A stretch of DNA of 64,000 bases from Verrucomicrobiaceae bacterium UBA2429 (GCA_002343505.1 DDQZ01000059.1:289-64288); one strand, 5' to 3'; shown: positions 7,416 to 16,038, counted from the stretch's first letter. Numbers and translations are program-made. The notes: a model not told the origin generated them from the letters alone.

Positions 7416-7847
7416 ATGAAGCTGCTCCTCCTCGCCTCCCTCATCCCCATGCCGGCGCTGGCCGCTGAATACGCGCTCACTTTTGAGCGCGATGCGCGCC
7501 CGATCGTGAAGGCGCACTGCACGCATTGCCATGGCGAGGAGGAAATACCCGAAGGGGGTGCGGATCCGCGCCCGCGGCCAACGAGGACGTGGCAGTCATG
7601 GTGGCGAGCGTGGCGAGGAGCCGGCGGCGATTCATTCAAGGCAGTCGGATTCGATGCGGCGGTCCTTTCAATGAGGAGGATCCGGTCAGCACACGAAGAT
7701 TGGCTGACTTTCCGCGCATCGTCTCACCGGATGACTTCCGCTATGACAGCGATGGTTCCGCACGCCAGGGTTCCAGGCCGCCCGCTCAATCACCCGCGAC
7801 ATGGGAGGCGTGCTCCTCCGAGGCTTCCTTCGCGCCAGCCTTCATGA
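7416..7847 (+). pseudogene. Truncated Planctomycete-type cytochrome c (PSCyt1/DUF1549) gene
   Basis: The first 45 residues are convincing: a signal peptide (MKLLLLASLIPMPALA), then FERDARPIVKAHCTHCHGEE with the CxxCH heme site of PSCyt1 domains. After EEIPEGGADPRPRP the frame degenerates into arginine- and tryptophan-rich sequence with no domain, and it ends at 7847. Intact relatives are about 1000 residues; the window's own intact copy begins at 16039. Clearly a broken gene. Confidence 0.65.
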
Positions 7848-8229
7848 ACATCTCGACCGCGCCATATAGCGCGGTCCAGGCTGCACGCGTCTCGGGGGTG
7901 AAGTCTTTGTCGAGTGTCGTCTGCAACATGTCCAGAAGCGCCGCGCCAACGATGGCATAGTGTCCGTCCTTGACGCCGTAGTCCGCGTGGCGGGCGCCCA
8001 TGGCCTTGAGTTCGAGTTCCAGCCCCAGCGGGCGCTCCAGCATGGCGATGAGCACGCCCAGCATGTCGAGCAGCTTTTTGGACTGCGCCTCGATGTCGCC
8101 CTTGAACATGGGCCGCAGCTCCGGGGCGATCTCAAACAGGCGCTTGTAAAACACCAGGGCCGCCAAATGCTCGTGGCGTCCGAGTTCTGCGAAAGATTTC
8201 CGGATGAGATGGACTTGATGCGGGTTCAT
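7786..8229 (-). CDS. Bacterial hemoglobin-like globin
   Basis: 147 residues from MNPHQVHLIRKSFAELGRHE. It keeps the single-domain globin pattern: FYKRLFEIAPELRPMF in the C-D region, Gln of EAQSKKLLDML at the distal E7 position, and the proximal His in ARHADYGVKDGHYAIVG, as in Vitreoscilla-type hemoglobins. Probable role: binding O2 or NO, cytoplasmic. It is divergent from a LuxR-type response regulator 71 bp away, with a perfect dyad between the two, suggesting shared control. Confidence 0.88.
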   Translation of the reverse strand: MNPHQVHLIRKSFAELGRHEHLAALVFYKRLFEIAPELRPMFKGDIEAQSKKLLDMLGVLIAMLERPLGLELELKAMGARHADYGVKDGHYAIVGAALLDMLQTTLDKDFTPETRAAWTALYGAVEMFMKAGAKEASEEHASHVAGD

Positions 8230-8263
8230 TGGAGGCAATAAAACACATCCCGGCCTTGAAGGA

Positions 8264-8283
8264 CATCCGACTTTAGTCGGATG
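8264..8283. promoter_or_regulatory. Perfect dyad, candidate operator between globin and regulator
   Basis: CATCCGAC TTTA GTCGGATG: 8-bp perfect arms with a 4-bp centre. It lies in the 70-bp divergent promoter region between the globin start (8229) and the response-regulator start (8300). Its symmetry and position fit a binding site for a dimeric HTH protein, for example the adjacent LuxR-type regulator. It could also form a hairpin in either leader RNA. Confidence 0.55.
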
Positions 8284-8299
8284 GTGTTTTGAACAAGAC

Positions 8300-8956
8300 A
8301 TGCCATCATCCACCATGCAGAAAAAAATCCTCATCATCGAAGACCAGGCGCCCATGCGCCGGAACCTGGCGCTCATGCTCGAACTGGAAGGCTACCAGGT
8401 TTGCGTGGCGGAAAACGGCCGCGCCGGGGTCGAAGCCGCGCGCAAATCCCGGCCCGATCTCATTCTCTGCGATGTCATGATGCCGGAGATGGACGGCTAC
8501 GGCGTCGTCCAGGCACTGCGCGAGGACGACAGCTTTGCCAACACTCCCTTCATTTTTCTCACGGCAAAAAGCGAGCGGGCCGACGTGCGCATGGGCATGA
8601 ATTTCGGCGCTGACGACTACCTCACCAAGCCGGTGGTTCGCGACGACCTCCTTGCAGCGGTGCAAACACGGCTCGACCGCGCTGAGGCGCTCCAGCAGCG
8701 CATCACCGACAACCAGGGTTTCAGCCCCGACTTCGAGCGGCCCGACCTGCTTCAGCGCGCTTACGGACTGACCGGCCGCGAGGCGGAGGTCCTCCTCTGG
8801 GTGGCGCAGGGCAAAAGCAATTCCGATGTGTCCGCCATTCTCGAAATGAGCGAAAAGACCGTCAAACAACACCTTGGCTCCTGCTTTCAAAAAATGGGGG
8901 TTGAAAGCCGAAGCGCGGCCGCTGTGATGGCCTTGGAGGCGTTGAACACCAAGTGA
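8300..8956 (+). CDS. Response regulator, receiver plus LuxR/NarL-type HTH
   Basis: 218 residues; an alternative start at 8315 (MQKKILIIEDQ) fits receiver domains better. The receiver spans about 6-125 with acidic pocket ED near 14-15, phospho-acceptor D58, the T/S switch in FLTAKS and K110. The GerE-type HTH (about 148-208) contains LTGREAEVLLWVAQGKSNSD and SEKTVKQHLGSCFQKMGV. No partner kinase is adjacent. It may control the divergent globin through the dyad at 8264-8283. Confidence 0.9.
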   Translation: MPSSTMQKKILIIEDQAPMRRNLALMLELEGYQVCVAENGRAGVEAARKSRPDLILCDVMMPEMDGYGVVQALREDDSFANTPFIFLTAKSERADVRMGMNFGADDYLTKPVVRDDLLAAVQTRLDRAEALQQRITDNQGFSPDFERPDLLQRAYGLTGREAEVLLWVAQGKSNSDVSAILEMSEKTVKQHLGSCFQKMGVESRSAAAVMALEALNTK

Positions 8957-9000
8957 TCATCAAGCGCTCCCGCGCGCGCGCTGCGCCCGATGACTCCGTC

Positions 9001-10533
9001 CTAATCCTCGCGCTCCGCCCTTGCCCGGCGCGCCTTTTCACGCGCGGGCGGAGAGTATTCCGCAGCGGGTGAGACGGCCCAGGAAATGTCCGCCATGACT
9101 GGGGCGGACTTGGCATGCGGGTCGCCGCTCGTGGCGAGGTAGTTTTTCAGTTCGTTCGCGAGATCACGGATGACGCCGCGCCGCGCGGAATCGTGAAACA
9201 GGTTCGTCATTTCAAAGGGGTCGCTGTCGAGGTCGAAGAGCGCGGGATCATCCGTGGGCGAGAGCACCAGCTTGTGGCGGCGGGTGAACACAGCCACCCA
9301 GCCGCCGGCAGCCTTTTCACCACCGCCGATGCGCACGAAAGCCCGGTCTTTCCACCCCTCGGGCGCGCCTCCATCCTTGAACAGCGCCGAGGCGTCGCGG
9401 CCCTGCATCACGCGGTTTGTCTTGAGGCCCAGCAGGCCGAGCAGCGTGGGTTTGAAATCCACCGTGCCCAGCGCCTCATGGATGACCGTGCCAGGCGGGA
9501 TGATGCCCGGAGCGGCGATGACAAAAGGAATGCGCGCGCTGCCCTCGCAGGGGATGCCTTTGTTGTGCCGGCCATGCTCGCCGCACATGTCGCCGTGGTC
9601 GGAGGTGAAAATGAGCATCGTGTTGTCGAACTGGCCGGTCTCCCTCAGCGCGGTGATGAGGCGGCCGACATTGTCATCTATGCACCTCACCATGCCGAAA
9701 TACTGCGCCATCTGGCGCTGGTTGAAGCGGTCCTCCAGCACCTGGGCGAAGGAGGGCAGCCGCGCGCCTTTCGCGAGCGCGGACTGCGGCTGCTTGAAGG
9801 CAGAGGGGTCAAACATCGTGTCGTAAGGCGCGCGCACGGTGTTCGGCCCGTGCGGGTCGGGGATGCTGACCATGAAGCAGTATGGAGCGGCGCGTTTCTG
9901 GCGCACAAACTCGATCACGCGGTCCATCAGGAAGTCGGTGGTGAAGGACTTCTCATCCGCGCCCTCGGTGCTGTAAACCGGGCGGCCCCGGTCATCCACG
10001 GAGAGCACCTTGGGGCCGTTTTCATCCATGCCGAGCTTTTTCCAATGGCCGCGGTTGAACATGAAGCGGTTGTCCGCGAAGCCAAACCTGCGCTCCGGCG
10101 CCCAGCCTGGCTTCGCGTCACCGTCGAGGTGCCATTTGCCCGCGTAGCCTGTTTCGTAACCATTCGCAGCGAGCACGGCGGCAAAGGTCTCCATCGTGTC
10201 GAGCATGGGCACGTCATTGCTGATGCTGCCGGTGTTTTGCGGATACATTCCCGTCATCAATGCCGCGCGGGAGGGCGTGCAGACCGGTGATGTGGCGTAG
10301 TAGCGCGCGCAGACCGCGCCGCGCGCCGCGATGGAGTCTATGTGCGGCGTGTCCACCTTCACTCCTTCTCCCCAGATGAAGGCCTGGTCAGGCGGCAGCA
10401 GCGCGCGGTAGCAGCCGAGCGTGCGGAAGTTGTGCTCATCGGTCTGGATGATGATGACATTTGGCGTGGCTCCCGTGCTGAGAATAGGGATGAGCAACAA
10501 TACTGACCTGCAAAGACTAGTGATTCGACTCAT
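9001..10533 (-). CDS. Secreted arylsulfatase-family enzyme
   Basis: 510 residues: Sec signal peptide (1-21), then the alkaline-phosphatase-fold sulfatase domain. C85-T-P-S-R89 is the formylglycine signature (CxPxR), with D32/E33 metal ligands near the N-terminus and SDHGDMCGEHGRHNKG as the distal metal/active-site motif. The C-terminus is rich in Arg, Ala and Glu. It hydrolyses sulfate esters, probably on polysaccharides. Cys-type sulfatases need a maturation enzyme, which is not in the window. It lies in a run of three sulfatases on the same strand. Confidence 0.92.
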   Translation of the reverse strand: MSRITSLCRSVLLLIPILSTGATPNVIIIQTDEHNFRTLGCYRALLPPDQAFIWGEGVKVDTPHIDSIAARGAVCARYYATSPVCTPSRAALMTGMYPQNTGSISNDVPMLDTMETFAAVLAANGYETGYAGKWHLDGDAKPGWAPERRFGFADNRFMFNRGHWKKLGMDENGPKVLSVDDRGRPVYSTEGADEKSFTTDFLMDRVIEFVRQKRAAPYCFMVSIPDPHGPNTVRAPYDTMFDPSAFKQPQSALAKGARLPSFAQVLEDRFNQRQMAQYFGMVRCIDDNVGRLITALRETGQFDNTMLIFTSDHGDMCGEHGRHNKGIPCEGSARIPFVIAAPGIIPPGTVIHEALGTVDFKPTLLGLLGLKTNRVMQGRDASALFKDGGAPEGWKDRAFVRIGGGEKAAGGWVAVFTRRHKLVLSPTDDPALFDLDSDPFEMTNLFHDSARRGVIRDLANELKNYLATSGDPHAKSAPVMADISWAVSPAAEYSPPAREKARRARAERED

Positions 10534-10622
10534 GCCTTCTGAACGCGCGATGTCTTTTGATGTTGCCGCTGCCTTGTCACGACACCGTGAATACGGTTAT
10601 CAATGGGTTTGGAAACGCGAAC

Positions 10623-12647
10623 TCAGGGCGTGAGCGCGGGCAGGCCAACACTCAGTCCCGAGGCATCTCGAAGTTCGAGGTGTTCGATGACGATGGTGCC
10701 GGGAGCGTTGCCGGGATCCAGACGCAGTGCGGTAAGCCTTTCAACCGGCAAAGTGAGGCCTTGGTCGTGGGTCTGCCCGTCGTGGATGATGGGGAAAGCG
10801 ACAGTGCGCTCTTTATGGAAGGTCTGGCCGGGAGAATCGCAGTAATAGAGCAGGCCGCCGCCTGCCCCAGTGCTGCTGAGGCGCAGTGTAAAAATCAGCG
10901 GGCCGCGCATGTCCTGTGGCAGATCACGGGTTGAGATATAGGGATCTCCACCGGTAGAGGTGATGACGAGTGCGCCGTTCTTCGCACTTAGCCTGGCATG
11001 CTGACTCGCCTGCCATCCGGAGCGAAGCATGGTATTTGCCCTGGCCTTTCCTTTCGTGGCTGTTGAAGTTTTGGCAGGGTTTTTGTTGCTCTGTATGCCT
11101 TCGAGTTCGGGATGATACTTCGCCGGATCAAACGCCGGGTTCGGCACGGGCACGACGGCTTTCGTTTCGGCGAGGAAGCCTTCGATCAAGGCATCGAGTT
11201 CGGCCACGAGCTCGGGTTTGGCGGCGGCGAGGTTGTTTTTCTCACCGAGATCGTCGCGAAGGTTGAAGAGCAGATGGAGATGCGCGCCGTTTTCACCGCC
11301 GTGGAAGATGCGGATGAGTTTCCAGTCATCGCGATGCACTGAAACGGCTGGCGGCAGCCAGTCCGGCACGCCGGGCGCATGCGGGAAGTATTGAAACACC
11401 GCCTTCCCCGCCAGCGCATCGCCCTTCAGCGCGGGAAGAATGCTGTGGCCGTCGAAAGTAGCCGTCTCGCTCCGCGAGACGAGCTGAGGACTCCCGCTGT
11501 CAGAGAATGCTTTCGATGAATCGGATGTTTTCTTCGCGAGCAAAGCGCTTGGCTCATCTCGCGGAGCGAGATGGCTACTTTGCAAACTCTCCATCAACGT
11601 CGGATAAAAATCTTCGCTCTGGATGATGGCATCGCTGCGGCTGCCGGGTTCCGCGATGCCCGGCCACACGACCACGCAAGGCACGCGCGTGCCGCCTTCG
11701 AACATCGTTGCCTTGCCACCGCGCAGCGGGCGGTTGCTGGTGGGCGTGGCGCCATCGACTTCGTTGTACATGTTGCCGCCGTTGTCGGAGGTGAAGATGA
11801 TGATGGTGTTCTTGGCGATGCCGAGACGGTCGATCGCGTCGAGCAGCGTGCCTATGGCGTCATCCATGCTCTGGATCATCGCCGCGTAGGTGGGGCTGCG
11901 CTGCGCGTCCTTCGGGTCGATGCGACCGCGATGCTTCTCGATGTTTGCCTTCTTCGCATCAAAGGGCGCATGCACGCTGAACATCCAGTAGTTCAGGTAA
12001 AACGGCTTTCCTTTCTGCTGCTCCATCCACGTCACCGCCTCCGCCGCCATGCGGTCCTCGATGTGCTCGCAGGGCGATTTCTCTTTGAAGTTCGCAAACT
12101 TCCACGGCGCGACAAAACTGCCCGCAGGCCCCGGCCCCGGATGATGCGGCAGATCGAAATCAAAGCCCTGCTGGAGCGGCGAATACGGCTCCGATCCGAG
12201 GTGCCACTTCCCAAAGTGCGCCGTGGCATAGCCCGCGCCCTTCAGCGTCTCCGCCAGCGTGCGATACTCCGTCTTCAACCGCGTGGGCGGGCTCGGCTGG
12301 ATGGCTTTTTGGTTCGGAGCGGCCGTTTTCGGCATCGTGGTCTCCAAAACGACCCGCGGCTCGTGGCAATTCGGCGTCGTGATGCCCGTGCGTGCCGGGC
12401 TCAGCCCCGTGAGCAACGCCGACCGCGTCGGCGAGCACAGCGGACTCGCCGAATACGCCCGCGTGAACGTCATCCCGCGCTTCGCCAACCGCTCGACATT
12501 CGGCGTCTGGTAGAATGTCGTCGTCCCGTAAAGCGTCGTGTCACTCCAGCCGAGATCGTCCGCGAGGATGATGATCACATTCGGCTGCGCCGAGAAAGCG
12601 GGGAGCGAAGGGCTGAGGGCGGAGAGAAGGAGGATAAAGCGAAGCAT
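10623..12647 (-). CDS. Secreted sulfatase with C-terminal beta-sandwich-like domain and in-frame REPIN
   Basis: 674 residues from the ATG at 12647, which gives a signal peptide [20 protein letters not shown]. The sulfatase domain carries D30/D31 metal ligands, C71-S-P-T-R75 and FTSDNGG. Residues about 540-674 form a separate domain of alternating strands ([20 protein letters not shown]) that may bind sugar. Between MESLQ and [11 protein letters not shown] an extra stretch of about 42 residues is encoded by a REPIN (11455-11581); it leaves the frame open and lies outside the active-site motifs. Confidence 0.9.
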   Translation of the reverse strand: MLRFILLLSALSPSLPAFSAQPNVIIILADDLGWSDTTLYGTTTFYQTPNVERLAKRGMTFTRAYSASPLCSPTRSALLTGLSPARTGITTPNCHEPRVVLETTMPKTAAPNQKAIQPSPPTRLKTEYRTLAETLKGAGYATAHFGKWHLGSEPYSPLQQGFDFDLPHHPGPGPAGSFVAPWKFANFKEKSPCEHIEDRMAAEAVTWMEQQKGKPFYLNYWMFSVHAPFDAKKANIEKHRGRIDPKDAQRSPTYAAMIQSMDDAIGTLLDAIDRLGIAKNTIIIFTSDNGGNMYNEVDGATPTSNRPLRGGKATMFEGGTRVPCVVVWPGIAEPGSRSDAIIQSEDFYPTLMESLQSSHLAPRDEPSALLAKKTSDSSKAFSDSGSPQLVSRSETATFDGHSILPALKGDALAGKAVFQYFPHAPGVPDWLPPAVSVHRDDWKLIRIFHGGENGAHLHLLFNLRDDLGEKNNLAAAKPELVAELDALIEGFLAETKAVVPVPNPAFDPAKYHPELEGIQSNKNPAKTSTATKGKARANTMLRSGWQASQHARLSAKNGALVITSTGGDPYISTRDLPQDMRGPLIFTLRLSSTGAGGGLLYYCDSPGQTFHKERTVAFPIIHDGQTHDQGLTLPVERLTALRLDPGNAPGTIVIEHLELRDASGLSVGLPALTP
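11455..11581. repeat. REPIN inserted in frame inside a sulfatase gene
   Basis: Two 30-bp arms (11455-11484 and 11552-11581) are inverted copies with 2 mismatches. Each contains the GTAG foot and a TCTCGCTCCGCGAGA palindrome; GTAG faces outward on both sides (GTAG at 11458, CTAC ending 11578). A 67-bp centre separates them. The encoded peptide is Ser-rich and has no counterpart in typical sulfatases, so it looks like an insertion. Confidence 0.75.
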
Positions 12648-12778
12648 CGCGACCTGAAACGTCGAAAGCCGGGCGGAGATTCCGGCAATGAGTGTGTCGG
12701 ATTTGGAGAAGGTTGTGGCAATGGGGGCCAAGACAAAGCAATCTTGCCGGGCAGGCGAACTGCCGTTATCTATGCCGC

Positions 12779-12976
12779 ATGACTTGGAAGGAAAACATCA
12801 CCCGCTGGCGGAGCCTGACGCCGGAGGAGAAACTGCGCCGCAAGTGGGAGTCGATCCCGCAGGATGTGGCGCGGAGCATGGCCTTCGAGGGCGAGCCGGT
12901 GCCGGTGGAGAGGATTCGCGCGACACTCGCCCGGATCGAGCCACCCGCTTTGTTGAAACCACGCAAGGTGTCCTGA
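12779..12976 (+). CDS. Fic-type toxin antitoxin with inhibitory motif
   Basis: 65 residues starting [20 protein letters not shown]. The segment S33-M-A-F-E37-G38 matches the [S/T]xxxE[G/N] inhibition motif by which class I antitoxins (VbhA/FicA-like) block ATP binding in their Fic partner, with the glutamate inserting next to the active-site arginine. The Fic domain is encoded immediately downstream in another frame. The gene is divergent from the sulfatase at 12647. Confidence 0.7.
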   Translation: MTWKENITRWRSLTPEEKLRRKWESIPQDVARSMAFEGEPVPVERIRATLARIEPPALLKPRKVS

Positions 12977-13518
12977 GCTTCACGGAGCTGGCACCTCTGC
13001 TCGCGGATCGCGTCGCCGTTGTCGAGGCTTCCGTCCTCGCGGGTGATTACGAAAAGCATCCGCTGGATGAGTGGTTGCTGCTGGATCTGCATCGCCGCAT
13101 CTGCGTGGACCTTGTTCCCGAATGGGCCGGCAAGTGGCGGGACATTGAGGTGCATGTCGGCCGGTTGGAGCCCCCTCCGCCGTTTCAACTGCCTGTATTG
13201 ATGCGTGACTACGCCCTGGACCTCCAGGCACGCTGGTCTGCCGCCACCGCAAGCCCCGATGACCTTCTGCTGGAACTTCTGGCCTTCGCGGAAGGCCGGT
13301 TTTTGACGATTCATCCCTTCCGAGACTTCATCGGTCGAACGATTCGACTTTTCCTCGTTGAGCTGCTTCGACGACTCGATCTACCCGAGGTGATTCTGGC
13401 CGCAGAGTCCGAAGGTGAACGGCAAACTTACTTTCAAGCCCTTGAGGCTGCCGACAAACTGGACTGGAGTACGCTGTTGGAGATTTGGAGGAAGCGCCTA
13501 GGGGCAGTCGAAGGGTAA
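12946..13518 (+). CDS. Fic/Doc-family protein with degenerate active-site motif
   Basis: The protein-like sequence starts near [12 protein letters not shown], overlapping the antitoxin 3' end in the -1 frame, and runs to TAA at 13516-13518. Family features are LDEWLLLDLHRRI, WAGKWRDIEVHVG, LMRDYALDLQ and the Fic loop HPFRDFIGRTIR at 13312. Canonical loops read HPFx[D/E]GNGR; here G and N are replaced by F and I, and the lost Asn normally helps hold the ATP phosphates. There is no ATG, GTG or TTG in frame near the start, so it may need frameshifting from the antitoxin, a CTG start (12973), or be inactive. Fic enzymes transfer AMP to target proteins. Confidence 0.65.
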   Translation, partial: RFVETTQGVLSFTELAPLLADRVAVVEASVLAGDYEKHPLDEWLLLDLHRRICVDLVPEWAGKWRDIEVHVGRLEPPPPFQLPVLMRDYALDLQARWSAATASPDDLLLELLAFAEGRFLTIHPFRDFIGRTIRLFLVELLRRLDLPEVILAAESEGERQTYFQALEAADKLDWSTLLEIWRKRLGAVEG

Positions 13519-14016
13519 TCAGTTATCATCGTCAAAGTTGGGAATTGGCAACCTGAGTTCAAAACAAAGCCGTCTAAACTGTTGCCTCCAGTGACGTCTG
13601 TTATCCCTCGGCATTTTCTCGGTAAGGCGCTCAAAACTACCGTGAAACCAAGCTATTGTTATTCTCCCTGCTCGAAACTGGCGAGTGAGCCTTATCATAC
13701 ACTTCTCAACTTCAGAGTCTTCTGGTGCCACTTGTCGCCTGAAAGTTGATTCAGTTATCTCGTCCTGATGACGTTCGATAAATTCAAGCTCATCCAAAAT
13801 GTGAATAGAATCGCGAACGTAATCATTCAGGAGAACCCGACACTGAAACCCAGATATCTCGCCGTTCACATAGCTGCGAATGAGCTCTTTACGGTGCTGC
13901 TCCACTTTCGATAGACCGTCTTTGCGATTCAATCCACGCAGCGAAGCATTTGGCGCAGTGCTTGAATCAAATCTCTGAAGTCTTAACAGCAGCCGTTGGA
14001 AGAAGTTAATGGCCAT
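13519..14016 (-). CDS. Low-GC hypothetical protein
   Basis: 165 residues, MAINFFQRLLLRLQRFDSST at the start. Charged and helical, with FIERHQDEITESTFRRQ and FRAGRITIAWFHGSFERL; no signal peptide or membrane segment and no recognised family. Base composition is clearly poorer in GC than all neighbours, and codons like TTT, ATT and AAT are common, which suggests recent transfer. It converges with the Fic gene with no spacing (stops abut) and begins 12 bp from a tRNA-like fragment. Confidence 0.65.
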   Translation of the reverse strand: MAINFFQRLLLRLQRFDSSTAPNASLRGLNRKDGLSKVEQHRKELIRSYVNGEISGFQCRVLLNDYVRDSIHILDELEFIERHQDEITESTFRRQVAPEDSEVEKCMIRLTRQFRAGRITIAWFHGSFERLTEKMPRDNRRHWRQQFRRLCFELRLPIPNFDDDN

Positions 14017-14027
14017 ACATGGAAAAT

Positions 14028-14053
14028 GCTCAGCTCGTTAGAGCAGCAGACTG
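14028..14053 (+). other. tRNA-like fragment (D-arm and half anticodon stem)
   Basis: GCTCAGCTCGTTAGAGC reads like a tRNA D-arm (GCTCAGNTGGTTAGAGC in many bacterial tRNAs), followed by AGCAGACTG, like the 5' half of an anticodon stem. No acceptor stem or T-arm follows; the sulfatase stop is 3 bp away. It sits at the edge of the low-GC gene, so it may be an attachment-site remnant. Confidence 0.35.
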
Positions 14054-14055
14054 CG

Positions 14056-15849
14056 CTACCTCGTCCCCGCCTTCAACTCAATCTCCTGAAACTCCGCGCC
14101 GCCTGCTGGCAGATGCACGCGCACGTGGATGACGCGGCCGGTGGTGGGGATTTGGAGGCGGTGGGTTTGCCAGTCGGGGGTGGATTGAAGGGGGAATGGG
14201 AGGCGGTTGGCGGGGAGGAAGTCTTTGTCGCCATCGAGTCGCCAGGCGAGGGCGGCTTGGCCGGTGGCGGTGGTTTTGAGAGTGATTTGAGCAGTGACGG
14301 GACCGGCGAGCTTGAGTTTGGCTTTGGTGATGAAGGTGGGCTTGGCAGAGTTTTCGGGCGTGAGGATGAAAAGGCCGTCTTTGGCGGTGAGCTTGCCGTT
14401 GCGGGCTTCCCACCCGTCAGTGGCGGAGGCGGCGGGCGCGGGCTTTTCAGCCTGCGGGGTGATGGTTTTGCCTTCGAGGTAGTGATCGAAGTAGTCGTTC
14501 CACGTCGCGGCCATGGGGCCGAGCGCCATGCCGGGTGGGTTCAGGCCATCGGCCCAGGTTTTGAGTTTCGCGCGGAGTCGCGTGGCGATCTCCGGATGCT
14601 TTGCGGCGAGGTTGTGCTTCTCCTCGCGGTCATTGGCGAGGTCGTATAGGTATTCGCGGTCGCCACCGCGCAGAAGTTTCCAGTTTCCTTCGCGAATGGC
14701 GCTCTGGGCCATCCAGCGCCAGTAGAGCGCGTTGTGTGGCGGTGCTTTGTTTTCGCCGGTGAGGTAGGGGAGAAGATTGACGCCGTCGAGGTCACCGTAG
14801 ATTCGATTGGTAATCGAATCCTCAGAGCTTCGATTGCCAATCGAAGCTACTGCCGTGGCGGCCACATCGAGCGCACTCACGGGATGCTCATAAACCTGAC
14901 CGCCGGGGATGGTGCCGGGCCAGGCGATGACGAAAGGCACTCTCATGCCGCCTTCGGAGAGCATGCCTTTTTCGCCATTCAGCGGTGTGTTGAGGCTGCC
15001 GTCCCAGCCGCCGGCATCACCGTCCAGCGGGGAATCCACCTTGTGAATCTTCAGAGGCGCGCCGTTGTCGCCAATGAAGAAGATGAGCGTCTTCTCTGTG
15101 AGGCCGTGTTTTTTCAATGTGCCAGTGATCAGGCCGACTCCGTCATCCATGGCGGCAATCATGCCGAGCGCGGCGCGGCGCCTTTCCGGCATCTCGCCGG
15201 GAAATCGGTCCTTGTAGCGCTGCGGCGCGTCGAGCGGTGTGTGCGGGGCGCGGTAGGCGATGTAGAGGAAGAACGGCTGGTCTTTGTGGCGGTCAATCAC
15301 TGCGGCAGCGGCCTGAGAACAGGCGTCAATGTGATAAGCGGCGGGGGGCAGATCACTCATGGGGCGGTCCTGGCCGTCGGGGGTGATATTGGCGGCAAAG
15401 GGGCGCTGGGAGTTTTGGGAAAAGACATGAGTGAAGCCGTGGCGGGTGATCTCATGCGCGGGACCGAGGTGCCATTTGCCGAACTGGGCGGTGGCATAGC
15501 CGGCATCCTGGAGGCGCTTGGCAAAGGTGGTCTGCTCGTTGAAGCCATCGAGCGGGGACTGGTTCGACTCGACACCAAAGCGCGCCTGAAAACGTCCGGC
15601 GAGCAGCCCGGCGCGCGAGGGCACGCACTGCGGCGCGGTGCTGTAGCCGCTCCGCGCCACGACGCCGGACCTCGCAAGCGCGTCGAGATGCGGTGTTTTG
15701 AGGTCTTTTTGAATGCCGAGGATTCCGAGGTCGGACCAACCATGGTCATCGGTGTAAAAAACGATGAGGTTGGGCTTGGCAGGTTGTGCCAGCAGAGGCA
15801 AGCCGGATGCCATCACCATCAGAGTGAAAAGAAGACGGAACGATTTCAT
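14056..15849 (-). CDS. Secreted sulfatase with C-terminal domain and in-frame REPIN
   Basis: 597 residues from ATG 15849, giving signal peptide MKSFRLLFTLMVMASGLPLL. Metal ligands are in YTDDHGWSD, the formylglycine signature is C75-V-P-S-R79, and FFIGDNGAP is the distal metal motif. Residues about 480-597 form a separate beta-rich domain (ITLKTTATGQAALAWRLDGD). The segment SIGNRSSEDSITNRIY before GDLDGVNLLPYL is encoded by a 54-bp REPIN (14797-14850), exactly 18 codons, so the frame is kept. Likely acts on sulfated glycans outside the cytoplasm. Confidence 0.9.
   Translation of the reverse strand: MKSFRLLFTLMVMASGLPLLAQPAKPNLIVFYTDDHGWSDLGILGIQKDLKTPHLDALARSGVVARSGYSTAPQCVPSRAGLLAGRFQARFGVESNQSPLDGFNEQTTFAKRLQDAGYATAQFGKWHLGPAHEITRHGFTHVFSQNSQRPFAANITPDGQDRPMSDLPPAAYHIDACSQAAAAVIDRHKDQPFFLYIAYRAPHTPLDAPQRYKDRFPGEMPERRRAALGMIAAMDDGVGLITGTLKKHGLTEKTLIFFIGDNGAPLKIHKVDSPLDGDAGGWDGSLNTPLNGEKGMLSEGGMRVPFVIAWPGTIPGGQVYEHPVSALDVAATAVASIGNRSSEDSITNRIYGDLDGVNLLPYLTGENKAPPHNALYWRWMAQSAIREGNWKLLRGGDREYLYDLANDREEKHNLAAKHPEIATRLRAKLKTWADGLNPPGMALGPMAATWNDYFDHYLEGKTITPQAEKPAPAASATDGWEARNGKLTAKDGLFILTPENSAKPTFITKAKLKLAGPVTAQITLKTTATGQAALAWRLDGDKDFLPANRLPFPLQSTPDWQTHRLQIPTTGRVIHVRVHLPAGGAEFQEIELKAGTR
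14797..14850. repeat. 54-bp REPIN inside a sulfatase gene
   Basis: Two 24-bp arms (14797-14820 and 14827-14850) are inverted copies with 3 mismatches around a 6-bp centre. Each begins GTAG outermost and holds a near-palindrome of the type TTCGATTGGTAATCGAA. The family differs from the REPIN in the neighbouring sulfatase. Its length is a multiple of three. Confidence 0.75.
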
Positions 15850-16038
15850 GACGCGCCTGGAAACGAATCGCGCACCGCAGACTCTCGGCAAACCGTGTGT
15901 CGGATTCGGCGGCCTGGAGCGGGCACCCGGGTTTGAAAATGAGGCATTGAGTCTGTGTTTTTCCGTCACTGGCATGATGCGTCTCGGATTCGCGCATCCT
16001 CTGCCGTATAAATGCTGGAAATGAAGGAATCCCGCCAG

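Noticed and set aside
7526..7960. Additional gene after the cytochrome fragment
   Set aside because: The frame is rich in Arg, Ser and Pro with no domain and overlaps the well-supported globin gene on the other strand.
12688..12945. N-terminal extension of the Fic protein in its own frame
   Set aside because: It overlaps the whole antitoxin gene in another frame, is rich in Gly, Pro and Ala as expected for a shadow frame, and has no Fic-family features.
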